Shown: piece after piece, positions 33,525 to 45,902 of the stretch
Numbering within the stretch: the first letter of the stretch is position 1
How the letters are laid out: each line of letters begins with the position of its first letter
Source of the DNA: Jaltomata sinuosa
Taxonomy: Eukaryota; Streptophyta; Magnoliopsida; Solanales; Solanaceae
Direction of reading: 5' to 3'
Assembly (NCBI GenBank): GCA_003996215.1
Contig: QJPP01003142.1
Coordinates: 1-64,000 of the forward strand
DNA length: 64,000 nucleotides
The notes under the pieces: model-generated
What the model was told of the DNA's origin: nothing
The model's input: the letters and a program-made list of their open reading frames with translations, nothing else
Databases searched by the model: none
Made by a program: the position numbers and the translations under genes

Positions 33525-34204
33525 AAGTTTTTTTAACTGAGTTTCCAGACACGTTTTATTTTGAAAACGTGGAGAATCTTTTAGTTGAGAGAAATACTCC
33601 CTCAAGTTTCCAACTATCTGTTGAGAAACGTGGTTATAAGGGAGCAACCTCTCACTAAAATTTTTCATCCATTTTCATACCAAGAAAATATACTGCGCCC
33701 ACTGAAGCATAATCTGGTTTTAGTAGAAAACCGTAGACCTGGAGACTACTGATTTGGACGACCTTTGTGAAAGCTTCAACATGTTAGGGAATTCTTGTTC
33801 ATGAATTTTAGTTATATTATCTAGATTTTTGTAGGTTTTGTGATCCGATGTATGCTTTCGCTATTGTACTTCTATCAATGTAAATGTTCAAATTTTGTGC
33901 AGGTTCCCTTCAATAAGCTTAAAAACTGGAAAAGAACTCAGATTTCTCTTGCAAAAAAGAACTGAAGCAAAACGATGTTGGCAATCCAGAAGAATTGTGT
34001 TATGGAAGGTACTTTTGTGATATCATCATCAGTTGTAAACGATTTTCATTTGGTAACTAAAGAATATTATTAAGTGGATTCTTAAAAACATTACAAACAG
34101 AAAGAAGCAGTAATTCATCTCCCAAAACTGTACCAAGAGGTGGTATTTCAATTGCCATGGAAAACATTGGAACTTATGGTATGGAACATGAGATATAGGT
34201 ATGT
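33525..34204 (+). other. Exon-like islands, possible host gene fragment
   Basis: Not a recognised gene. TTTGTGCAG precedes an open stretch (33902-34009) ending in AAG/GTACTT. A second open stretch (~34103-34199) follows ACAAACAG. The next bases, GTATGT, look like a splice donor and include the TATGT duplicated by the large insertion at 34205. Part of 33525-33900 may instead be the rest of the copia LTR. Confidence 0.25.
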
Positions 34205-34759
34205 TGTCACGACCAAACTACCGGGCCGTGCGGGCACCTACTCTAATCTACCTAGATAGGAGAACCCTTACCACCCGAACCAACAGACAATGCGGAAAAG
34301 AAAATAAACCATTAAATAAGTCCCTTAAATACATGAGAAATCCTTTTTACAAATAGTGTAGAAAAATAAACGACTTAAAGAATTTGCGGAAAACATTTAC
34401 AATATGAAACAACCACCCCAAAACCTAGTCTAAGCCGGTACAAGAGCTTCTACAAGATGAGTATATGACATAAGATGACACAACTCCCACCATCAAAGGA
34501 AAGTAGGAGCTGCTGGAAAATCACCGCAATCCTGAACCTGTGAAACATCACCAATCCTGCAACCCGACTATACCCAAAAAGGTATAACAAGAGTAGAATC
34601 AGTACAAACACACGTACTGGTAGGCATCATCGGCTGACCCGAATTCACTCCTACCATCATATAAAAATCAAGATAAAATGCACAAGGTAAATGCTTCACC
34701 CCTTTCAACATCACTTTTATCAATCCCCCCTTTCGGAATCGACTATCCTAACATTTAGA

Positions 34760-34982
34760 CTTACCAAGTCGCCTTGTCACCTAGACTTCCCAAGTCACCT
34801 TGACATCTAGAATTCCCAAGTCACCTTGTCACCTAGACTTCTCAAGTCACCCTGACACCTAGACTTCTCAATTCACCTTGACATCTAGACTTCCCAAATC
34901 ACCTTGACATCTAGACTTTCCAAGTCACCTTGACATCTAGACTTCCCAAGTTACCTTGTCACCTAGACTTTCCAAGTCACCT
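34760..34982. repeat. Tandem array of GACTTCCCAAGTC dyads
   Basis: About eight units of 26-27 bp, each CACCTTGACATCTAGACTTCCCAAGT with variants. The core GACTT-CCC-AAGTC is an inverted repeat. Confidence 0.85.
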
Positions 34983-35429
34983 CCTTGACTAGATATTCAG
35001 ACTTAACTCGACTAACTGCTCAACCAAACCACTTATACCCGTGGTATTACTTACCAGTGTCCGGACCCTTCACGGACCTCAAGGACAACTTTCCATCCTG
35101 GTTATAACAACCAACAACTACAACCCCAGACTTTCAGTCTTACTCCTAATTTACCAATAACATAAAATTCATCTAGCAACGATTGGCACATTCAATGACA
35201 ACAACAGAGTTATATCTAAGTCCCTTTCTAATCCCAAAACCCGTACCCTCCAAGGATCCTCTAATCACACCTAAGTATTCAACAGGCTACCCGGTCTACC
35301 CAAGACCCACCCTTATCTTATTAACCACAAATAATTTCTGACCGCCATTAGTACACTTAATAACAACAATTGTGAACTCATAACCTCTTTTAGATAGTTT
35401 GGACACACCTGGATCCCCCCTAACACATC

Positions 35430-35760
35430 TAGGTGTTAACATGGAAAACCCGGTCTACACCAAGACCAAATAATAACCCACATAATAACCTGGCCTACAT
35501 AAAGACCAACGGACAACGTAATATAACAACCCAGCCTACACCAAGACCAAACACACAATATCATATAACAAGCCGGCCTAAACCAAGACCAAACTCACAA
35601 TATAATATAACAACCTGGCCTACACCAAGATCCAACTCACGATATAATATAACAACCCGACCTACACCAAGACCAAATTCACAATAATATAACAACCAGT
35701 CCTACACCAAGACCAAATAATGATCAACATAATAACCTGGTCTACACCAAGACCAACTTA
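35430..35760. repeat. Tandem array of CGGYCTACACCAAGACC units
   Basis: About eight units of ~40 bp, each with GGTCTACACCAAGACC (GGTCT-n-AGACC inverted) or GGCCTACACCAAGACC, separated by AT-rich AATATAATATAACAAC spacers. Confidence 0.85.
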
Positions 35761-35902
35761 ACCAAATATAACAGAATTCCCGGCCTCTCACGGACCATAA
35801 CCAATTATCACATTTCAATAAAATAGCTCGGTCCACTCACGGAACCAATAACAGTTAATGCAATACAACAATATTAATGCAATGATGCAGTAAAATAAAC
35901 CC

Positions 35903-36035
35903 GTACCAGGCGTGGTACCCGAGCCAACCGTTAGTATTTTGTACTAGGCGTGGTACCCAAACCAACCATTTGTTATACCTATACCAGGCGTGGTACCCGT
36001 GCCAACCATTTGTTATACCTGTACTAGGCGTGGTA
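35903..36035. repeat. Array of GTACCAGGCGTGGTAC dyads
   Basis: Four units ~40 bp apart with the core GTACCA-GGCG-TGGTAC followed by CCGWGCCAACC. The same word recurs in every Tekay and non-autonomous LTR in the window. Confidence 0.88.
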
Positions 36036-37165
36036 CCCGATCCAACCGAATGTCAACAATCCACAGTCAAAATAATGAAGAAAACAACTTGTAAACCAAC
36101 AAGCAACACACTGTTCAATTCACCGACTATAAAACAGGATGCTTAGACATTCTACACAATTCCTCTAAGTCATGCAATTCATACAAACACTTAGATAAGA
36201 GTTCAAAATATACAATATTCACCGAAATTCATAAGCCATCACCTACCCTATCCTGGGTACACTATGAACCGTCAAATTCCATCCCAAGACTACCCTGGTT
36301 TGCCCCTTTAAACGTGCAGTTAATTACATTTATTCCTGACCCTCTTCCTAGGACCAAATACAACCTGGGAAAACCCTTCCCATCCTTAGAACACAACCAA
36401 ATAATTATCCTAGTTATACCAATTAGTCTAGAACTTCCGTTCCTTACACCTTTGTTAATTACTAACCCTTTTGCGGTTCTCCAAACCTTCCGATATTCTA
36501 GTTTCCATATTTTTATCAGCAAAATCACATAATTTAAGCAATGCCTAGAATATCACAACACCCTATTCCCATTCTACCATTTTCAAAGTAATCCAACAAT
36601 TCAACAACTTCCTCCAGACTCCGTGCCCGAAGGCCTAACCATGGATTCTCCCTTTCATTCTATACAATAATATGAAAATAAAAGCGGTCAATCTACTCTT
36701 GGAAGAAACCTAGCCTACCTGGATGCCGAGCAGCTGTAATGGTGCATTTCTAGTTCTGTGAGTGCGTTCTCGACTGAACGATGGTCTTGGAATCCGCTGT
36801 TCCGCGTCCCTTCAGCCATGACCCCTCCTCTTCAAGATTCCCTAGCTTTGGAGCAGCCTGAGAGGGTTTTTGGAGGAACCCTCGTATGTTTTCCAACTGA
36901 GGAGAAGAGACTTTTTAATAAAATCCCATCTCAGGCTACTGCCTCCTGTAGCTCCGCTATAGTGGTATACTCCTCTGCTACAACGGTTTCGCTATAGCAG
37001 AATAAAATACTGCTATAGCAGAGTGACGTCATCCCGGATTATTTCCAAAAAAAATCAGAAATTTTCTATGACGTCACCCTACTTACCTTGAATGAATTTT
37101 TAACCATTTTCTCCAAATTTATGAAATCAATAAAAATTAACATAACGACAGATCCGGTCGTTACA

Positions 37166-38439
37166 ACAGATACAAATTTACCCCTCATTCATCCCCGAAC
37201 GATCTCTAAGGTAGAAGGAAAAGGATGAACCAGCCCTTAGAAACTTAACGGTCTACTATGACAGCATAAAATAGCCTTACGCATTTCCAACACTACTTAG
37301 CTAATAACGGGTCATTTGGCCAAATTCTACCTAGGTGACTATTCCCACCAGTGGTAAATAAAAAATTTCACCAATACCCCGGGCTATCCTATCTACCCTT
37401 TCCTCTTATTGCGCATGGATGCTAAATAATTCCTGCAATAGCTCGCAGTTCAAATAGTGATTTAAAATGACCTGGGAATGAAAGACAGAACAAGGAAAAA
37501 AATAAGACAGGGATCATGCCCTGCCCATCCCGCCATAGCGACTTGCACACTGCTATGGAAACTCCCAAAAGTAGTAGCCCAGAAAATTTACCATTCTCTG
37601 AAAAATTCTCTCATTCCCCTTCCCTGTTAACATTGTTTAATCCCGTTAATCCTGCCATGGTCTTAAACTATCCTCAAGACCATTCCCGACACTACACAGA
37701 CTGAAACTTAGCATCACTTATCACAAATCAACAAGAGGATTATGCAAGCAATTATTCCTAACAACACACTTACGCTATCAAGCACAAACAACCCCCTAGT
37801 TCCCTTGGTTCTCAACCAATTCCCGACAGTCCTGAAACCGGAGCTTCCCTACAGTCCACAATCCCTTTTTGTTCCCTTACCATCTACATACATGGTAAGC
37901 CTATACCCTAATGTAATGCAAATAATTCTAATTAAGGGATATCACAATTTATCATTTAAAACAATCACAACTTTCAAGTTGGGAATAAATTTTCCTTAAG
38001 TTACAATCATGAGTTACCATAAAATTTTCCTTACCGCATTTCCTGCCATCAAGCAATGATAGCCCTTTCCCCCCATGGTTCCTAACCAATCTCGACTGTC
38101 CTAAAATTGGAGTTTTCCTATAGTCGTAAGCCTTGTCCCCTTACCATTTTTACAAATGGCAAGATCGTTTCCGAAATATAACACCACTTTACTGACCAAT
38201 TCAAGTACACGTAAAAAGTAATTACCAACCAAAGCACCCCAATTCAAGTTATGACTCCTCCCGGACCAAAACATTCACAGAAAATCAAATAATTGGACAC
38301 CAAACATTTGCAGTCATTCAAACAACATCAATACACATAAGCACAATCTCAAGCCCTAAGCTTAAGCAGTCAATTAAATCAGTTTCATTACTTTTTATTT
38401 GCCTCATGGATGACCATTAGCCGATCCATACATACATTT
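37166..38439 (-). other. Interior of the non-autonomous element, 3' part
   Basis: No gag or pol motif. It is homologous, in reverse, to the interior of the element at 58378 (for example GGATGACCATTAGCCGAT at 38407 against the complement near 62073). It ends with CATTT, the left copy of the Tekay-2 duplication. Confidence 0.7.
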
Positions 38440-40716
38440 TGTAACGACTGGGTCCCTCATTATGGGCAGTCCAATCGTGCCAAGGTTTAGAGTTAGAAAA
38501 CTCCAGATTTGGGGGTTTGAAATTCTGGGCTAGGCTATACTCGATCAGTTTTGGAGCGAGGTAGAGTCTAGGGAAATCCGAGTAAGGATTGGTCTTTGTG
38601 TCTTGCTTCAATCTAGTTTTCCATGTAGCCAAGATATAAAGGAGTCTAGAGAACTTTTCAGAATTATATTTGGGTAGGTAGAACTCCCGAAATCGCGTTT
38701 GACGTGAAGGAGTCATTTCGGGTTATCGGGGAAAGCAAGTGTGTTGTAAAATGGTTAAAATTGGGAAATTTTTGGACCTTCTGTCCATGAGGGGCATAAC
38801 TGTGCGCGATAGCGGCCAACACTATAGTAGTGGAAATTACCGCTATAGTGGCGGTCAAAGGGTGGTCAACCTATTTAAGACCGCTATAGAGGGACCGCTA
38901 TAGAGGAGAGAGGACCGCTATAGAGAAGCGGGGACCTCTATAGCGGGCCGATGGGATTTTAATGCTAAAACAGCTCCCAAAATATTTAGTTTTTCACAAT
39001 TTAATTTTGGGAGAAGGGCTAGGCGATTCCAGGCGTTTTTCTTCCTTTTTCCGTCAAAATTGTTTCCCAAGGTAAGGTTTTTGTCCCCTAATCTTTGTAT
39101 TATGTTTCCTATGCGGTAGAATTGCTAGGAAGGAATTTGGAAAATGTTAGAATAACCTAGGGATGGTGGAATTCAGGAAAGGAAGGGGATTTCAAGCATG
39201 TGTGTTCTTGGGTATAGATTAAAGTACATTATTATGATCATAGGTTGTTTAATTCCCTATTTTATCCATAAAAATGATAGAACTAGGAGAATTAACGGTG
39301 GAAAAGCCCGAAAAAAGGGTGGGATGATCATGGGTGGCCTGGCGTTTAGGGATTTGGTATAATCCGGGTAATGTGCAGACCTTGTATGTTAATTGTATGT
39401 ACTATGTGTTGTTTTTAGACCAAGAACGAGAGAGGAATCCGGAACACGGGAAAGCTCGAGTCAAATAGAGCTTGGAACATTTCGAGGTAGGTGATGGCTT
39501 ATGATTTTCTGTGAATTTGTATATTCATGTACTCATGTCTAAGTGATTGTATTCTTTACATTGCTTAGGGAAGTTGTGTGGAATGTCTAGGTTCCTATTT
39601 ATAGTCTGTGATTGAATGGTGTTTACTTGTTGGTTTTACAAGTTGTGTGGTGTTCATATATTGACTGTGGTTTGTTGACATTTGGTTGGCTCGGGTACCA
39701 CGCTTGGTACGGGTATAACAAATGGTTGGCACGGGTACCACGCCTGGTACGGGTATAAAATTTGGTTGTCACGTGTATAACACTTGGTTGGCACGGGTAG
39801 CAAGCCTGGTAAAGGTTTACTTTATTGCATCTTGTATTGGTTCAATGATTATTATATTGCATTAGCTGATATTGGTTCCGTGTGTGGATCGGGTTGTTTT
39901 ACTGAATGTGATACTTGATATTGGTTCCGTGAGTGGACCGAGTTGTCTTTTAAAAGGTGCTATTGTTGGTGGTCCTTGAGTGGCTGGGAACTTTGTATAA
40001 CTACTGTGTTGGTCTTGGTTTAAGCCGGGTGGAATCATTACTTTTGGTATGTGTCTAGAGGGGATTCCAGGGTGTGTATGGGCTAGACGGAAAAGTATAG
40101 TTAATAGCTCATGTTCGTGGTATAGAACTGTAAGAGATGGATTTCATGCTGGGACAAGGTAGGTAGAGACTTGTAGTCTAGGACCTGTATACTTGTTGCA
40201 TGTTTTCCATATATTTACTTGCATATGTTGTACTGTTATATATGCTGTTTACTTGAAAACTGACTGATGATCCTACCAGTACACAGTGGTGGTGTATTGA
40301 TACTGCACTTGCTTGTCTTTGGTGAGTACATGAAATCTACCAGCGACTGAGACGCGACCTCACATTTGGCACCGACAATTCTGACTTTCAAGGGTGAGCT
40401 ACTTGGTTTGAGCTACCTTGGGTTGTCCTTAGAGTTTCAGTCCATTTGTTTCGGACCTAAAACTTCTTCATTTTTATCTTTTTGGGTTGCATCCCGTATT
40501 CAGATATTTGGTATTGATGTTTGGTATGATGAATTTCAGTTCCTAGGAGGGATTTTCCACAGGATAATGATTATGATTAGTTTTTGATTTGTTTTGATTG
40601 CTAGTTTACTTTTCGCTTGCTGGTTTTAGGCTGTTAGTCTAGGCAAGGGTTGAACTCTACTGGTTTGCTCATCCGGGGGTTGGTTGGTGCCACTCACGAT
40701 GAGTTGGGTCATGACA
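38440..40716 (+). repeat. Tekay-2 5' LTR
   Basis: It starts TGTAACGACTGGG and ends GGGTCATGACA. CCGCTATAG array at 38800-38945, AAG/GTAAGG donor-like site at 39071, GTACCA-TGGTAC array at 39695-39812, and GGTCC-n-GGACC words at 39880-40000. Confidence 0.92.
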
Positions 40717-40720
40717 AAGA

Positions 40721-40738
40721 TAGTACTAGAACTTAGGT
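40721..40738 (+). other. Degenerate tRNA-Met primer-binding site of Tekay-2
   Basis: TAGTACTAGAACTTAGG matches TGGTATCAGAGCCTAGG of the element at 58378 at about 12 of 17 bases, at the expected place after the LTR. Confidence 0.6.
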
Positions 40739-40935
40739 TCGTTGATCTCGTCGTACTAAACAGGTCTAGTAGAGTCTTGCAGAATGGTGCGGAGATGTCC
40801 GTACTTTTCTTCGAGAGGCTATGGGTCTTTAGGAAAAACTATCTCTTCCTTCTTTCCTTCATGCTATAACTCGATTCCAATTGGTATCTGGTGATAGAAA
40901 TTGGTATCTAACCTCGTTCACTCTTCTGTCCGCAG

Positions 40936-42420
40936 ATGGTTACTACAAGGAATAATGGATCAAGGACAGTGGTCCTAGCAGTGGGCCCGACAATTAGTGG
41001 CAGAGGTATTGGAAGGGGCAGGGGATGAGCTGGAGCCGCACCCGCCAGGGGTGGAGCTCGAGCTGCTGCTGCACGCAAGGTAACCCCTCCCCCACCTCAG
41101 GATTATATGGCTGAGGACGTAGAAGAAGGGGTTGTAGATGATGGAGGGGCTCAAGAGGATGCGACACCAGTTAGGGATGCAAGCCTTTCTATCATGACAC
41201 CGGAAGCTTTTAAGCAGGCGTGGGATATTCTGAGTGGGTTGGTTGGTGCTGGAGCCTTACCCGCAGCTTATGCAAATCAGGCCTTGGATACTCAGCCAGC
41301 GGTTCCTACACCACTAAGGATGGACGCAGCTTTAGGCACAAATGATCTCCTCAGGCCCATGCTAGGCCAAGTGATGACAGGTAATGAGCATGAGATGCTG
41401 ACTAAGTTCCTTAAGATGAAACCTCCGATGTTTCAGGGTACATACAAGGAGGATGCCTATGAGTTCATCCTGGATTTCCATGAGAGGTTGCACAAGTTGG
41501 GTATTGTACGTCAGCATGGGGTGGAGTTTGTCACTTTTCAGCTGCAAGGTGATGCCAAGCAGTGGTAGAGGTCTCATGTTGAGTGTCGGTCTTCTATTCT
41601 ACCTTCACTGACTTGGGAGTAGTTCCACGCATTGTTTCTAGAGAAGTATGTTCTCCGTACTTTGAGGGACTGGAAGAAGGATGAGTTTCTGAACTTGGAG
41701 CAAGGTAGCATGTCGGTCTCAGCTTATGAGGCTAAGTTCCATGCGTTGTCTCATTTTGCTACACAGATGTTGGGTTCCGAGGAGGATCAAGTCCGGTTAT
41801 TTGTTAAGGGTCTAAATAGTGAACTGCAAGTACTGTTGGTGCATATGACTTCTTTGGGAAAGGTTTTTAATGATGTGGTGGATTATGTGAAGAAGATTGA
41901 GGGAGTTAGGCAAGCGGGACAGGCTAAGGCTTTAGCCAAGAAGCCCCAGAATGAGGGAAACTATGGTGGTTCATAGGGAAACTATGGTGGTTCATACTCT
42001 AGGGGCCAGCATTAGCAGACTTATCCAGCCCGTCCTATTCAGTCAGCTCTGCCAGCTACTACAGGTGGTCGTCAGGGAGCTCAGTCTTCAGCTCCTAAAA
42101 GCCAGGGAACGTCCTATACATCAGCTAACAGACCTACTCTTGACCGTGGTTGCTTCCATTGTGGTGAATTTGGCCACTTTAAGAGGGAGTGTCCACATAG
42201 GCAGACAGGTAACCAAGGTCAGTAGCAGACTAGAGCAGTGGTTTTGGCAGGCATAGGTGGTAATGGTAGGGGTCGTCCACAGGGTGGGTGAGGTAATTTT
42301 CAGGGAGGCCGAGGAGACTGAGGGAACGGCGGCGCAGGCAGGGGTGCGGCGCATCCGGCCCAGGAAGTTGCCCGGATTGATGATCGGGCGCATTGCTATG
42401 CTTTTCCAGAGAGGACTGAG
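40936..42420 (+). pseudogene. gag: Tekay-2 gag with zinc knuckle
   Basis: The ATG at 40936 follows an acceptor-like TTCTGTCCGCAG. One phase holds throughout: an Arg/Gly-rich N-terminus, then the capsid core (LKMKPPMFQGTYKEDAYEF, FLEKYVLRTLRDWKKDEF, and FVKGLNSELQ), then Gln/Ser-rich linker, then the knuckle CFHCGEFGHFKREC at 42151-42192. Stops lie near 41027, 41566, 41620 and 41974 and downstream; a frame disturbance around 42200-42420 cannot be excluded. This is the packaging protein of the element and the likely partner for the non-autonomous family that shares its leader. Most stops look like G-to-A or C-to-T changes (TGG to TAG, CAG to TAG, CGA to TGA), consistent with decay of methylated DNA. 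Confidence 0.85.
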
Positions 42421-45400
42421 GTGGAAGCCTCAGATGCGGTGATCACAGGTACTATTCTTGTCTGTGATAAAATGGCTTCAGTATTATTTGACCCAGGTTC
42501 TACATATTCTTATGTGTCTGTGAGTTTTGCTTTGGGGATGAGTTTGACTTGTGATATCTTTGATTCCCCCATCTATGTTTCTACCCCAGTTGGAGAGTCG
42601 GTGGTTGTGACTCATGTATATCGTTACTATTTTGTTGTGTTTGTGGTGTTACATACTTGGGTAGACTTGGTAATTCTGGATATGGCTGATTTTGATATTA
42701 TCTTGGGTATGACCTGGCTATCTCCTTATCATGCTGTGTTGAACTGTAACACCAAGACTGTGGCTTTAGAAATTCTGGGTAAGAATAGACTAGAGTGGGA
42801 AGGTGTGTACAGGCCTAAGCCAGTTAAGATAATATCATTTGTCCGGGCTAGGAAGCTAGTGGGGAGGGGGTGTCTAGCCTTCTTGGCTCATCTCCGGGAT
42901 GATAGTGTGGAGTCTCCTCCTATTGAGTCAGTTCTAGTGGTTTCTAAATTTTTTGAGGTGTTTCCAGCGGACTTGCCTGGTATGCCTCCGGACAGAGACA
43001 TAGATTTTTGTATTGATTTGGAGCCAGGCACTCGTCCCATTTCCATTCCTCCATATGGTATGGCTTCGTCAAAGTTAAGGGAACTTGAGACTCAACTGCA
43101 GGAACTCCTAGATAAGGGATTTATACGTCTCAGTACTTCGCCTTGGGGTGCTACGGCCTTATTTGTAAAGAAAAAGGACGGTAGTGTGCGGATGTGCATA
43201 GACTATAGGAAGTTGAACAAGGTGACCATCTGAAATAAGTACCCTCTACCCCGTATAGATGATTTGTTTGACCAGCTTCAGGGTGCATCAATGTTCTCAA
43301 AAATCGACTTGAGGTCGGGGTACCATCAGCTAAAGATTAGACCTGAGGACCTTCCAAAGACTCCTTTTCGGACTCGGTATGGGCATTATGAGTTTCTAGT
43401 AATGTCATTTGGTTTGACCAATGCACCGACAACATTCATGAGTTTGATGAATGGGGTATTTAAGTCCTACTTGGATTCTTCCGTTATCGTGTTCATCGAT
43501 GACATCTTGATCTACTCTAAGAGTAGGGAGGAGCATGCTAATCATCTTCATATTGTGCTGGATATCTTGAGGCACCAAAAGCTTTATGCAAAATTCACTA
43601 AGTGCGAGTTTTGGTTGAGTTCTGTGGCATTCTTGGGGCATGTAGTGTCAAAAAAAGGGGTGATGGTGGATCCCCAGAAAATTGAGGCAGTCAAGAGTTG
43701 GGTTCGCTCTATGATCGAGGTGAGGAGTTTTGTTGGGCTGGCGGGGTACTACCGGAGGTTTGTTAAGAATTTTGCTTCTATTGCTACTCACCTGACCAGG
43801 CTGACACAGAATTAAGTACCATTCGTGTGGTCCGACAAGTGCGAGAAGAGCTTTTAAAAGCTCAAGACACTTTTGACGACAACCCTTATTTTGTCCTTGC
43901 CGATTGAAGGTAAAGACTTTGTTGTTTCCTGTGATGCTTCACATTCTGGTTTGGGTGCTGTGTTGATGCAGGATAGGAATGTGATAGCCTATGCATCCAG
44001 GCAGTTGAATGTGCATGAGATGAAATACTCGACTCACGATTTAGAGTTGGCAGCGGTGGTTTTTGCATTGAAAATCTGGAGACACTACCTTTATGGTGTC
44101 AAGTGTGAGGTATTCACAGATCATCGCAGTCTGCAGCACGTTTTCACTCAGAAGGATTTGAATTTGAGGGAGAGGAGGTGGATGGACTTATTGAAGGATT
44201 CTGATGTTATAATTCAGTACCATCCGGGTAAGGCTAATGTGGTGGCAGACGCATTAAGCCGGAAAACTGTTAGCATGGGTAGTTTGGCTTGTTTGGGGGC
44301 GTCCAAATGACCATTGGCTAAGGAGATTCGGGATTTAGAGGCCAAGTTCATGCACTTGGGTATTTCAGATCAAGGTGGGTTGTTGGCCAGCATTGAGGTC
44401 AAGGCCACCTTCATAGAGGAAATAAAGGCAAAACAGTTTCAGGATCCGAAACTGGGTAAGTTGTGAGGTATGGCAATATCCGGGGAGTCCAGAGACGTCA
44501 TGTTAGACTCTGGTGGAGTGTTGCACTTCAGGGAGAGGATTTGTGTTCCTCGAGTGGATGATATGATACAGAATCTTGGCAGAAGCTCATGCTTTGCGGT
44601 ACCCAATTCATCCGGGTGTGACCAAAATGTACATGAACTTGAGGCAGCGTTACTGGTGGCCCGAGATGAAAAGGGACATAGTGGACTTTGTGTCCAAATG
44701 TCAGAACTGCCAACAGGTAAAATATGAATATCAGAGACCTACAGGACTACTTCAGAGAATGCCAGGAAAGAATAGCCATGGACTTTGTGGTGGGTCTTCC
44801 CAAGACATTAGAGAAGTATGACTCAAATTGGGTCATTGTTGACAGGCTGACCAAGTTCGCTCATTTCATTCCAGTCAGGGTAGATTATAATTCACAACAA
44901 TTGGCTAAGATCTACGTGAAGGAGATTGCGAGACTGCATGGGGTACCACTGTCCATCATTTCAGACAGGGGTATGCAATTTACTTCTAAGTTCTGGGGCA
45001 AGTTACACGAAGAGTTGGGTACATAACTCACCTTTAGCACAACCTTCCACCCTCAGATTGATGGTCAGTTAGAAAGGATGATCCAGGTATTGGAGGACAT
45101 GATCAGAGCATGTGTGATGGACTTCGGGGGTCATTGGGACCAGTTTATACCATTGTGCAAATTCTCGTACAATAATAGCTACCACTCCAGTATCGATATG
45201 GCAGCGTTCGAGGCCCTATATGGAAGGAACTGCAGGTCACCGGTTGGGTGGTTTGAGGAACGCGATGTGAAGCCTATGGGCGTAGACTTAGTGAAGGAAG
45301 CGCATGAAAAGGTAAAGGGCATACAGACCAAGTTGCTGGCTGCTCAAAGCAGGTAGAAGGAGTATGCAGATCACAAGGTCCGGGACATGGACTTTCAGGT

Positions 45401-45890
45401 TGGTGAGCAGGTATTGTTAAAGGTATCACCAATGAAAAGGGTTATGCGGTTTGGTAAGAAGGGCAAGCTTAGCCCTTGGTTCATCGATCCGTTTGAAGTT
45501 CTTGAAATTGTGGGGCTAGTGGCTTACAAGTTAGCACTGCCACCTAGTTTATCGGGCGTCCATCTGGTATTCCATGTATCCATGCTTAAGCAATACCATG
45601 GGGATGTGGATTACATCATCAAGTGAGATTAGATACTTTTCGATAAGTACCTACATTATGAAGAGGAACTGATTTTGATTCTTGCTTGAGATGTCTGGAG
45701 GTTGAGCAAAAAGGTGATTGATATGGTGAAGGTTCAGTGGAAGCATCGTCCGGTTGAGGAAGCCACTTGGGAAACTGAGAAGGACATGCGGGACAAGTTC
45801 CCTCGATTGTTTGAGGATTCAGGTACTACACTTCCTTCCTTTTATTTCCATAATTTCGAGTTTGATTATTCGGGGATGAACGATGGGTAA
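42421..45890 (+). pseudogene. pol: Tekay-2 protease-RT-RNaseH-integrase-chromodomain
   Basis: The protease has DPGSTYSYV at 42490. RT contains VRMCIDYRKLNKVTI, then FIDD at 43492-43503, with stops near 43231 and 43813. RNase H has SCDASHSGLGAVL near 43930, and VADALSRK at its end. All of this is in one phase. A stop near 44310 follows. The integrase zinc region (HPG..., CQNCQQ) is crossed by a frameshift near 44573 and another near 44760. The catalytic core (AMDFVVGLPKT, IISDRG.QF, DGQLERMIQ) and a chromodomain (VKVQWKHRPVEEATWETE, end ~45815) lie in the third phase. Coding capacity is lost through about eight breaks, but the order and all main motifs remain. Confidence 0.9.
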
Positions 45891-45902
45891 ATTGGTATCT
45901 GT

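Larger units (their letters stand above)
34205..37165 (-). repeat. 3' LTR of the large non-autonomous element
   Basis: The plus strand starts TGTCACGACC and ends GGTCGTTACA. It contains the GACTTCCCAAGTC array, the GGTCT-n-AGACC array, the GTACCAGGCGTGGTAC array and a degenerate CCGCTATAGCGG array (36953-37023). It differs from the partner LTR at about a dozen of the first 200 bases. Open frames inside, such as 35433-35687, are products of the tandem repeats. Confidence 0.9.

Noticed and set aside
34760..34982. Regular direct repeats resembling a CRISPR array
   Set aside because: The spacing segments are near-identical, not unique spacers, and the array lies in a plant LTR. It is a tandem repeat.
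35433..35687. Open frame encoding a Pro/Thr/Arg-rich repeat protein
   Set aside because: It is a product of the ~40 bp tandem repeat; the partner LTR at 49675-49995 does not keep it open.
36758..36997. Open frame of 79 codons shared with 50993-51232
   Set aside because: Both are antisense frames in an LTR pair; similarity follows from LTR homology, and no domain is seen.
34205..37165. Independent solo LTR
   Set aside because: Its outer flank TATGT pairs with 51401-51405, and the primer site at 48448 shows that it is the 3' LTR of a larger element.
41362..45026. Minus-strand frames opposite Tekay-2 gag and pol
   Set aside because: Shadows of the plus-strand coding sequence, without motifs.
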